Assembly: GCF_028288225.1 (NCBI RefSeq)
Contig: NZ_JAQBOC010000008.1
Location: 1-64,000, forward strand
Direction of reading: 5' to 3'
DNA: 64,000 nt
Source of the DNA: Mucilaginibacter sp.
GTDB lineage: Bacteria > Bacteroidota > Bacteroidia > Sphingobacteriales > Sphingobacteriaceae
Below, in pieces: positions 1 to 7,875 of this stretch. The position numbers and the translations under genes are program-made. The notes beneath the pieces are model-generated. The model ran no database searches. It was not told the DNA's origin and saw nothing but the letters and a program-made list of their open reading frames with translations. Position 1 is the first letter of the stretch; each line of letters begins with the position of its first letter.

Positions 1-129
1 GTTGAAATATGGAAAACTGAAGGAGTTTCCCACATTCCAACACGACAAAGAAACAACAACGTTTTCTTTAACATAAACCTTCTATAATTGTATTTAAAAA
101 CTGTCAACTTATTTTAGGGAAGGTCAAAC

Positions 130-225
130 GGAACACCCGGAACGCTATGAAACATGCTCATTATCAGCTAATTTACTTTTAACAGATCAGCAAATAGCTG
201 ATAATCAAACGATATATCGCACTGG
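130..225. repeat. Structured dispersed repeat, copy 1
   Basis: It starts with GGAACACCCGGAAC (130-143), followed by AACATGCTCATTATCAGCTA. A perfect 11-bp inverted repeat, ATTATCAGCTA (160-170) and TAGCTGATAAT (195-205), makes a stem-loop. The same core occurs in reverse orientation at about 63237-63353, with the 14-bp start identical. The two copies are about 63 kb apart and bracket nearly the whole window. I see no coding sequence in 1-319; bases 1-129 hold nothing I recognise. Confidence 0.6.
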
Positions 226-250
226 TAGTTGCAGTACTTTGGAGATAGCT

Positions 251-298
251 CAAAACAAAAGTGGGCAGTTACTGGCACCTCCCGCCAACTGCCCACTT
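251..298 (-). terminator. Intrinsic terminator of the permease array
   Basis: A perfect 12-bp stem, AAGTGGGCAGTT (259-270) with AACTGCCCACTT (287-298), has a 16-nt loop. Read on the minus strand it follows the P1 stop codon by about 20 nt and is followed by the T-rich tract TTTTGTTTTG, the form of a rho-independent terminator. The arms are made of the same GGCAGT/GGGCAGT units found after the stop codons of P2, P4, P6 and P10, so a repeat seems to have been used as the operon terminator. Confidence 0.7.
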
Positions 299-319
299 AA
301 AACTGCAAACTTTTTTTTA

Positions 320-2701
320 CTACTCGCTTTTCAAACTCTTAACCGGGTTTGCCAATGCTGCCTTTATAGCCTGGATACTTACCGTAACCGCTGCAACCAG
401 TAGTGAAGCAGCCCCGGCTGCAATAAAGATCCACCAGTGAATACTTACTCTATAAGCAAAATCCTGCAGCCATGAGTGCGCCATGTACCAGGCTATGGGC
501 GATGCAATTACGGTAGCTATAATAATTAACCCTAAAAAATCTTTTGAAATCAGGACTATAATACTGGAAACAGTTGCACCCAACACTTTCCTTATGCCTA
601 TTTCTTTTGTGCGCTGTACAACGGCATAAGCGGTAACAGCAAACAGGCCAAGGCATGCCAGCAATATTGCCAATGCCGAAAACGTGGTAAATACGCCTGC
701 CGTACGCTGTTCGCTGCGATACATGGCATCATAGTCATCATCTAAAAATTTATAGGAGAAAGGTCTTTCAGGCACGCGGTCTTTCCAGATCTTTTCAAAG
801 TTTTGGATAGCTGATGTGGTGTTTTTTTCATTTATGCGTACAAATAATGCCTGTGTTTGGTCATGGTCTAAAAATATCAGCAAAGGCCCAATAGGATCAT
901 GAAATGATTTGAAGTTGAAATCTTTAACCACCGCTTTGATCGTCCCGGTTACTCCTTTTGAAATTTCCTTTCCAATAGCTTGTTCCGGTGTCCAGCCTAA
1001 TTGCCTGGCAGCTGCCTCATTTAGCATAAATGAGTAATGAAAGTTTTTGCCCTGGTTGGTGGTATCTGTCTGTAAAACATCGGTTTGATTATAATCACTC
1101 CCTGCAACTATTTTTAGCTGCATTGTTTTTATAAAATCCTCGTCCATAGGTAGTGCATTTACAGAAATATCCTTTCCATCGGCAGTAGTTATTCCATCGC
1201 CCCATTGCACATTTATAGGTTCATTATTTGCTGCTGCAACACCTTCAACACCAGGAACATTACTAATGGCTTTTTTTAAGCCTTCAACTTTGGCCAGCAT
1301 TTTCCAGTTTACAGGCAAAACCACCACGTTGCTTTTGTTGTACCCAATATCCTTATTCCTGATGTATGACAGTTGTTGTAATATAACCACCGTTGTAATG
1401 ATAAGGAATATAGAAATGATAAACTGGAACACAATTAATGATTTGCGCACTCCCTGTCCCGAAGTAAATGAAAAACCGGATTTTAAGATCTTTGCCAGCT
1501 TAACACTTGATAACAATAAAGCAGGATAAGCCCCTGCTGCAAAGCCGATTGTAATACCCAGCAATATCAAGCTGCCCAGTATAACAGGATCAAGCAGTGC
1601 GTTAAATTGCAACTGTTTACCCGAGATCTGATTGAATGATGGCAGCAATATAAAAGCCAGGCCAATAGCCAATATTACGCCGATAGCCGTAACGAAAAGC
1701 GACTCACCTATAAACTGCCTGAAGAGCTGGCTTTTTGCAGCGCCCATAACCTTACGGATGCCAATTTCGGCGCCGCGCCCGGCAGATTGTGCTATCGAAA
1801 GGTTTACGTAGTTTACACAGGCAATTATCAATATCAGTACAGCCACTATGACCATTATGTAGATATAGGTTATACTGCCATTTGGCTCTAAAGAGCTGGG
1901 CAGGTTTGAATGCAAATGCACGCTTGTTAATGGCTCCAAGTGATAGGTTAAGTATTGGTTGCCTGCCATTTTAAGCTCATTTTTGGTGACTGAACTCATA
2001 TAAGCAGTTACCTGTTTTTGTAAAGGATCAATTTGGTTTTTATCCTTTAATAACAAATAAGTAATGTAATTGGCTTCCCACCATTTTTCAGTTTTGGAAG
2101 CATTCAGATTATTAAATGATACAATAAAATCAAATTTTACCTGTGAATTTTCAGGTGCATTCATAGTAACACCTGATACCATAAAATTCTGATCGCCAAT
2201 TTTTAACATCTTCCCTATTGGGTTTTCTGTGTTAAAATATTTTTTGGCCGTTGTTTCGGTAACAATTATCTTATCGGGTGAGCTTATTGCAGAAGCATCC
2301 CCGCTAACAAGTTTAAACGAGAATATTTTAAAAAAAGACGGATCTGCATAAAGGATGCTGTTCTCTTCAAACACCTGATTATTGTAGGTTATAACACCAC
2401 CGCGTTTCTCTAATCGTACAAAATCTGCTACTGCCGGAAAAGTTCTTTTAAACTGTGGCCCAACCTTTGTACCGGTAACTGCTACTTTTTGCGGCGCCTC
2501 GCCATGGCCGTAATCCATTGTTACCCTAACTATCCTGTCGGCATTTTCATTAAAACGATCATATCCCAATTCGTTTTTAATGTATACGCCGATTAATAAA
2601 CAGCTTACAATCCCAACTGTTAAGCCGGTAATATTTACAAAGGCATAAAGCCTGTTTTTCTTTAGATTTCTCCAAGCAATTTTAAAATAATTCTTTATCA
2701 T
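320..2701 (-). CDS. FtsX/MacB-type ABC permease P1 (793 aa)
   Basis: Inner-membrane permease subunit of a MacB-type (type VII) ABC system. It is a duplicated module: TM1 about 21-41, periplasmic MacB_PCD-like domain about 45-275, TM2-4 about 280-392, TM5 about 422-442, second periplasmic domain about 455-665, TM6-8 about 672-776. Cytoplasmic coupling motifs are EIGIRKVMGA (about 312) and EIGIRKVLGA (about 700). It ends NPVKSLKSE, where most of the array has SLRSE. It is the last gene of the array, just before the terminator at 251-298. Its first half lacks the GxIEYV segment seen before TM2 in P2, P6 and P7, so it belongs to a different subgroup. The substrate is unknown. Confidence 0.93.
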   Translation of the reverse strand: MIKNYFKIAWRNLKKNRLYAFVNITGLTVGIVSCLLIGVYIKNELGYDRFNENADRIVRVTMDYGHGEAPQKVAVTGTKVGPQFKRTFPAVADFVRLEKRGGVITYNNQVFEENSILYADPSFFKIFSFKLVSGDASAISSPDKIIVTETTAKKYFNTENPIGKMLKIGDQNFMVSGVTMNAPENSQVKFDFIVSFNNLNASKTEKWWEANYITYLLLKDKNQIDPLQKQVTAYMSSVTKNELKMAGNQYLTYHLEPLTSVHLHSNLPSSLEPNGSITYIYIMVIVAVLILIIACVNYVNLSIAQSAGRGAEIGIRKVMGAAKSQLFRQFIGESLFVTAIGVILAIGLAFILLPSFNQISGKQLQFNALLDPVILGSLILLGITIGFAAGAYPALLLSSVKLAKILKSGFSFTSGQGVRKSLIVFQFIISIFLIITTVVILQQLSYIRNKDIGYNKSNVVVLPVNWKMLAKVEGLKKAISNVPGVEGVAAANNEPINVQWGDGITTADGKDISVNALPMDEDFIKTMQLKIVAGSDYNQTDVLQTDTTNQGKNFHYSFMLNEAAARQLGWTPEQAIGKEISKGVTGTIKAVVKDFNFKSFHDPIGPLLIFLDHDQTQALFVRINEKNTTSAIQNFEKIWKDRVPERPFSYKFLDDDYDAMYRSEQRTAGVFTTFSALAILLACLGLFAVTAYAVVQRTKEIGIRKVLGATVSSIIVLISKDFLGLIIIATVIASPIAWYMAHSWLQDFAYRVSIHWWIFIAAGAASLLVAAVTVSIQAIKAALANPVKSLKSE

Positions 2702-2787
2702 GATATTTGGTTCATTGGTTCACTTGTTCATTAGAATTTGCCGGCGTTTTTACTGCCAACTGCCTACTCACAACTGCTAACTTGATC
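2702..2787. repeat. Degenerate 7/8-mer repeat tract between P2 and P1
   Basis: The tract has GGTTCATT/GGTTCACTTGTTCATTAG units next to the P1 start, then ACTGCCAACTGCCTACT units next to the P2 stop. It contains no ORF. The two unit types are the same as those in other gaps of the array. Confidence 0.6.
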
Positions 2788-5157
2788 TCACTCACTCCTA
2801 AGGCTCTTAACCGGGTTCATTAGCGCAGCTTTTACAGATTGAAAGCTTACTGTGGCCAAAGCAATCAGTATTGCAATAAAGCCCGATAGTACAAATACCC
2901 ACCAATCAATACTGGTTCGGTAGCTGTAACCTTGCAACCATTTATGCATAGCTAGCCATGCTAAAGGCGATGCTATACACAAAGCTATTAAAACCAATAC
3001 CAGGAACTCTTTTGATAGTAATGTAAATAAGGAGCCTACGCTTGCACCCAATACTTTACGGATGCCTATTTCCTTTATTCGCTGTTCGGCAGTAAACATG
3101 GCTAATCCAAGTAAGCCAAGGCACGAAATAAATATAGCTAAAAAAGCAAAGGCATTTGAAAGTTTGCCTACAACCTGCTCGCTGATATATTGCTTCTGGT
3201 ATTCAGCATCGGCAAAATAATAGCTGAATTGAAAATTGGGGTTTAGCTCCCTGCAAAGCTTTTCGGCGGATGCCAGTGCCTGTTTGGTTTGACCGGGTTT
3301 GGTGCGGATCAACGCCATACCATAGTTTGTTTCCTCACCAAAACGAATGATCAGCGGCAAAATAGGATCGTGTAGCGAATTAAAATGAAAATCTTTTAAT
3401 ACACCTACAATGGTGCCTTTTTTACCCCACATGGTAAATGGCTTACCGATAGGATTGGTATAACCAATTCGTTTTAAAGATGTTTCATTAATTATATAAC
3501 CTACGGAATCAGTTGCAAAATCTCTTGAAAAGTCCCTCCCGCTAACCAGTTTAAGCTTCATGGTTTTTACAAAATCATAGCCGGTTGATACCTGTGTAAA
3601 CATTACGTTTACATTAGGGTCTTTGCCATTCCATTTAACACCGCTGGTGGTGCTGCCAAAATTGGTTGGCGCATCAGAGATCCTGGTAACCTGCTGAATC
3701 CCGGGCATATTTAAGGCCTCATCTTTAAATACTTTATACTTAGCGGTAAGGTCACCCTCTAATGGGATGTAGATCAGGTTTTCACGGTCATAGCCTAAAT
3801 TTTTTGTCTGGATATAATTAACTTGCTTGGAAATAACTATTGTACCGATAATGAGCACAACTGATAACATAAACTGAACCACCACCAGTCCTTTACGAAA
3901 CCAGGCTGCACCTGTGGTTAACTTCACGGCACCTTTAAGCACTTTAACCGGGTTAAATGATGATAGAAATAGCGCTGGATAGCTTCCTGATAATAGACCG
4001 GTTATAACAGTTAAGCCTACAAGGCCCAGCCAAAATTTAACCTGACCAAAAGGAAATTCGATTTGCTTTTGCGTAACTGAATTAAATACCGGTAACAACA
4101 GCATTACTATTACCAGGGCTATAATTGCAGCGAAGCAAGTAAGTAAAATGGCCTCGCCTACAAACTGCCTTATCAAAACCGAACGCACTGCTCCTACTAC
4201 TTTCCTAACCCCTATTTCGCGCGCCCTTTTAACAGACCGGGCCGTGGTTAAATTCATGAAGTTGATACAGGCAATTACGAGGATAAATACAGCGAGGATA
4301 CTGAATAAGTGTACATATTCAATTTTGCCGTCTTCAGGTTTTCCATTCTTAAAATTATTATGAAGGTAAACGTCTTCAAATTTTTGAATTCCTAATTGTT
4401 CGCGGAAAGCCGCACTTTGGTCTTTATCGTAGGTATCTAAAAAGTGAGCTATTTTTTTGTCAAATAATGCGGCATTAGCACCGGCACGCAGCATTATATA
4501 AGCAACAGGGCCGTTGTTGCCCCAATCTTTTGCCCATTTATTTTCCTCTAAAAAGTTATCCCAGTTGATTAAAAATTCGAACTTGTTTGAGACATTATGA
4601 GGCAGATCTTCAAAAACCGCTGTTACTTTAAAATCCTTTTTATTTTCATAACGGATGGTTTTACCAATCGCTTCCTGCGGACTGCCAAAAAAATCAACTG
4701 CCATTTTGCGGGATAAAGCTATGCTGACCGGAGAGTTTAACGCAGTTTGTGCATTTCCCTGGATCAGCGGGTAGCTGAACATTTTAAAAAAATCGGCGCT
4801 TGCTGATGTGCCTTCCAGTTTCAGGATCTTGGTTCCCACCTGGAAGGTATTCTGGTTATTCCATGCCATCTGTACAGCATACTCAACTTGCGGCAATGTC
4901 TTCTTCATTTCATCAGCCAGCACACCCGGGACAGAATATTGTCCCATAATTTTATGATCGTAATACTGGCGCTCAATAACAGCGTATAGCCTGTCGCTGT
5001 TTTTGTGAAATGAGTCAACACTCAGTTCATTTTGTACCCACAGAATAATGAGAACGCTGCAAGCCATCCCAAGCGCCAGGCCCAGGATATTAATGGTTGA
5101 AAAGAATTTGTTTCTCCACAAATTTCGCCACGCGATTTTTAAATAGTTTTTTATCAT
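2788..5157 (-). CDS. FtsX/MacB-type ABC permease P2 (789 aa)
   Basis: Two-module FtsX/MacB permease with eight predicted membrane segments. The coupling motifs are EIGVRKVVGA in the first half and EIGIRKVLGA near residue 696. The segment before TM2 carries DGKIEYVHLF, which groups P2 with P3, P6, P7 and P13 (group B). The second half has the conserved GVLKDFHFNSLHDPI type stretch also seen in P1, P5 and P13. The gap to P1 is 86 bp and is filled with short repeats. It probably works with the array's single ATPase. Confidence 0.93.
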   Translation of the reverse strand: MIKNYLKIAWRNLWRNKFFSTINILGLALGMACSVLIILWVQNELSVDSFHKNSDRLYAVIERQYYDHKIMGQYSVPGVLADEMKKTLPQVEYAVQMAWNNQNTFQVGTKILKLEGTSASADFFKMFSYPLIQGNAQTALNSPVSIALSRKMAVDFFGSPQEAIGKTIRYENKKDFKVTAVFEDLPHNVSNKFEFLINWDNFLEENKWAKDWGNNGPVAYIMLRAGANAALFDKKIAHFLDTYDKDQSAAFREQLGIQKFEDVYLHNNFKNGKPEDGKIEYVHLFSILAVFILVIACINFMNLTTARSVKRAREIGVRKVVGAVRSVLIRQFVGEAILLTCFAAIIALVIVMLLLPVFNSVTQKQIEFPFGQVKFWLGLVGLTVITGLLSGSYPALFLSSFNPVKVLKGAVKLTTGAAWFRKGLVVVQFMLSVVLIIGTIVISKQVNYIQTKNLGYDRENLIYIPLEGDLTAKYKVFKDEALNMPGIQQVTRISDAPTNFGSTTSGVKWNGKDPNVNVMFTQVSTGYDFVKTMKLKLVSGRDFSRDFATDSVGYIINETSLKRIGYTNPIGKPFTMWGKKGTIVGVLKDFHFNSLHDPILPLIIRFGEETNYGMALIRTKPGQTKQALASAEKLCRELNPNFQFSYYFADAEYQKQYISEQVVGKLSNAFAFLAIFISCLGLLGLAMFTAEQRIKEIGIRKVLGASVGSLFTLLSKEFLVLVLIALCIASPLAWLAMHKWLQGYSYRTSIDWWVFVLSGFIAILIALATVSFQSVKAALMNPVKSLRSE

Positions 5158-5237
5158 TGTTGTTGGTCATTAGTCATTTCGCTGTGCTGTCATTAGTCAT
5201 TGGTTTGCATCAGTCACTAATGACTAATGATCAATGA
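5158..5237. repeat. Hairpin-forming TTAGTCA repeat between P3 and P2
   Basis: TCATTAGTCATT (5190-5201) and AATGACTAATGA (5219-5230) form a perfect 12-bp inverted repeat with a 17-nt loop. It is preceded by a further TCATTAGTCATT and the segment CGCTGTGCTGTCATT, whose relatives are in the P5/P6, P6/P7 and P11/P12 gaps. The basic unit is 7 bp (TTAGTCA). Confidence 0.7.
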
Positions 5238-7610
5238 TTATTCCGAACGCAGGCTCTTAACAGGGTTTGCTAAAGCTGCCTTTATTGCCTGGAAGCTTAC
5301 TGTAATAACTGATATCAAGACTGTTATAAATGCTGCAATTACAAACACCCATACACTTATTGAAATGCGGTATGAATACCCCTGCAGCCATTTATGCATT
5401 GCCCACCAGGATATTGGCGTGGCAATTAAAAAAGAGAGCATTACCAGTTTTAAAAAATCTTTAGACAGCATTGTAGTAACGCCGGCAACTGATGCACCTA
5501 AAACCTTACGCACACCAATTTCCTTGATGCGATTTTGTGCCATATAAGCTGCAAGACCAAACAAGCCAAGGCATGATATAACTATTGTAAGTCCGGCAAA
5601 AAGGCTGGCCAGTGTGCCTATCCGTTGTTCATCACCAAACTTGCGTGCATACTCCTGGTCAACAAAATTATATTCAAATGGGTAATCAGGGTTATATTTT
5701 TTAAATACCTGTTCTGCACGTTTTAAATTCTCTGCAGTGTTATGCGCATTATTTAATTTAAAATGAATGACATTAAACCATGCTTTAGGCCCCTGAATCA
5801 GCATATGCTTTACCGGTTCATAAGGTGATTGTAATATAAAATCCTTAACCACGCCCACTACATGCCACAGCTGGGCATCTTTACCCTCACCGTTCCTTAC
5901 TACCTGGCCTACAGGATTTTTAAAGCCCATGATTTTAACCGAGGCTTCATTCAACAGCATTGCAGATGAATCGGATGGATAATTTATAATGTCGATATCC
6001 CGGCCGGATATAACTTTAAGTCCCATTGTTTTAACAAAGTCGCCATCTGTATTAAAAATATTAAAATCAATTTTTTCTCCTCCGGCCGTCCTTCCATTCC
6101 AATTATAGCCCCAGCTGTCACTCCAGCCCTGGGTAATTGGGGCGCTGGTTTTAGTTACGGCAGTTGCTGCTCCGCTATTAATTAACTCACTTTTAATGGC
6201 GACATAATTTTTTTGTACACTTCCGGTCATCATTACGTAAACCAGGTTATCCTTTTTATAACCTGAATCCCTGTCTTGTGCATATTTTAGTTGCTGCCTG
6301 ATAATTATAGTACACACAATAAGCACTACAGCAAATGTAAACTGGATAACTACCAGTAGTTTACGGGGTGTAATTAATGCATTAGCCGCTTTCAGGGTAC
6401 CCTTTAACACGCTAACCGGTTTAAAGGATGACAAATATAACGCCGGATAACTTCCTGATATGATCCCTGTGAATAATATAAACCCAAGGAAAATCAGCCA
6501 GAAATATGGATTGCCATAAGGGACAAATAATTGTTTATCAGTTAAGGTATTAAAGCCTGAAATACTTAATTGAACAGCAATCAATGCTATAACCCCTGCT
6601 ATAAAAGCTATCAATACAGATTCGCCTAAAAACTGGCAGATCAGTGAATTTCTTAAAGCCCCGACCACTTTGCGGATGCCTACCTCGCGTGCGCGTTTCT
6701 CACTTCGTGCTGTGCTCAGGTTCATGAAATTGATGCAGGCAATCAGCAGAATAAAAGCAGCAATTATTGAAAAGATCCTGATGGTTTCTATTCTACCGCC
6801 TGATACTTTTCCTTTATCATCAAATTTAGAATAAAGCCTCCACTTACTTAATGGATGCAAAAATTGCGAGATATCTTTAGTGTCTGAATGAGATTTTGTT
6901 ACATTAACAATAGCGGCATCAGCTTGTGCCTCTGTAACGCCTTTCTTTAATAAAACCCAGGTTTGTACGGAGTTATTTCCCCAATATTCATCATCCCACC
7001 CAATTTTTTTCATGTATGACCATGGCAGCAAATACTCAAACTCAAACCTTGTGTTATTTGGCAGGTCTTTTAAAACCCCGGTTACAGTAAAATAGGCATT
7101 ACTATCAATTTTCACGGTTTTACCCATTGCATTAGCATCACCAAAAAGTTTTTTTGATAGTTTTTGAGTAATAACAATATCATGTATATTATTTAGCGCT
7201 GTGTGCGCATTCCCACTGATTAGCGGAAAACTGAACATGGTTAAAAACCCGGGATCAGTAAAATTACCCGGAACGGTCAGGCGTTTATCGCCCACAGTAA
7301 ATAAAAATTTGTTGCTGGTGGTTCTTGCTGTTTCTTCAATTTGCGGGTAGCCTTGCTTTAATGCTTTTCCCATCACTTTTGGTGTGGTACCCCAACACCA
7401 AAGCTTTCCATCAAAAACAGAGCGGTTATAAACCTCGTATAACCTGTCTTTCTTTTCATGAAACTGGTCATAGCTTACTTCGTTTTGGATCCACAATAAT
7501 ATTAGGGCCGAGCTCGCCATACCAATGGCCAGCCCTAAAATATTGATAAAAGAAAATGCCTTATGCCTAAGCAAATTTCTCCAGGTGATTTTTAAGTAGT
7601 TTTTAAGCAT
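5238..7610 (-). CDS. FtsX/MacB-type ABC permease P3 (790 aa)
   Basis: Full-length two-module permease. The coupling motifs are EVGIRKVVGA and EIGVRKVLGA. It is a group B member, with SGGRIETIRIF before TM2 where other members have EYVHLF. The first membrane segment is followed by the WIQNEVSYDQFH type segment common to the array. Upstream of its start is an unusual 265-bp gap that contains the remnant of another permease (7751-7780). No frameshift or missing segment is visible, so it is probably functional. Confidence 0.93.
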   Translation of the reverse strand: MLKNYLKITWRNLLRHKAFSFINILGLAIGMASSALILLWIQNEVSYDQFHEKKDRLYEVYNRSVFDGKLWCWGTTPKVMGKALKQGYPQIEETARTTSNKFLFTVGDKRLTVPGNFTDPGFLTMFSFPLISGNAHTALNNIHDIVITQKLSKKLFGDANAMGKTVKIDSNAYFTVTGVLKDLPNNTRFEFEYLLPWSYMKKIGWDDEYWGNNSVQTWVLLKKGVTEAQADAAIVNVTKSHSDTKDISQFLHPLSKWRLYSKFDDKGKVSGGRIETIRIFSIIAAFILLIACINFMNLSTARSEKRAREVGIRKVVGALRNSLICQFLGESVLIAFIAGVIALIAVQLSISGFNTLTDKQLFVPYGNPYFWLIFLGFILFTGIISGSYPALYLSSFKPVSVLKGTLKAANALITPRKLLVVIQFTFAVVLIVCTIIIRQQLKYAQDRDSGYKKDNLVYVMMTGSVQKNYVAIKSELINSGAATAVTKTSAPITQGWSDSWGYNWNGRTAGGEKIDFNIFNTDGDFVKTMGLKVISGRDIDIINYPSDSSAMLLNEASVKIMGFKNPVGQVVRNGEGKDAQLWHVVGVVKDFILQSPYEPVKHMLIQGPKAWFNVIHFKLNNAHNTAENLKRAEQVFKKYNPDYPFEYNFVDQEYARKFGDEQRIGTLASLFAGLTIVISCLGLFGLAAYMAQNRIKEIGVRKVLGASVAGVTTMLSKDFLKLVMLSFLIATPISWWAMHKWLQGYSYRISISVWVFVIAAFITVLISVITVSFQAIKAALANPVKSLRSE

Positions 7611-7750
7611 ATAAGGGTTAAATGATGTTTTTTACTTTTTTCTAAAAGACCAGCAATTCGGTCACTACGTTGCACGCAGATTAAAATATTCCCTAAAAAT
7701 TCCACAATGTTAATACCTTTCGCCTATGACCTTCAAGCTTTCACCCCTTC

Positions 7751-7780
7751 TTACTCACTTTTCAGGCTTTTAACCGGGTC
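7751..7780 (-). pseudogene. C-terminal remnant of a lost permease gene
   Basis: Read on the minus strand these 30 bases encode DPVKSLKSE and a TAA stop. This matches the invariant last residues of the array (NPVKSL[RK]SE-stop) and is close at the nucleotide level to the 3' ends of P1 and P11. Nothing upstream of it is permease-like; it is joined directly to GTAGTTAGTCATTGATTCAT, a TTAGTCA-type repeat. The simplest reading is that a 14th permease was deleted by recombination at a repeat, leaving its last codons. The rest of the gap, 7611-7750, holds nothing recognisable. Confidence 0.65.
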
Positions 7781-7875
7781 ATTGTAGTTAGTCATTGATT
7801 CATTAGTCATAAGTGCTTTGAAGTTCACAGTTGGTGATTCATGTCCGAAGCTTTTAAACTGCAAACTGCTACTGC
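7781..7875. repeat. Repeat tract upstream of the P4 stop
   Basis: It has TTAGTCATTGATTCATTAGTCAT units on the left and CTGCAAACTGCTACTGCCTA units immediately after the P4 stop codon (minus-strand reading). The second block is nearly identical to those after P6 and P10. Confidence 0.6.

Noticed and set aside
5158..5237. CRISPR-like direct repeats in the TTAGTCA tracts
   Set aside because: Units are 7-8 bp without unique spacers of constant length, and there are no cas genes.
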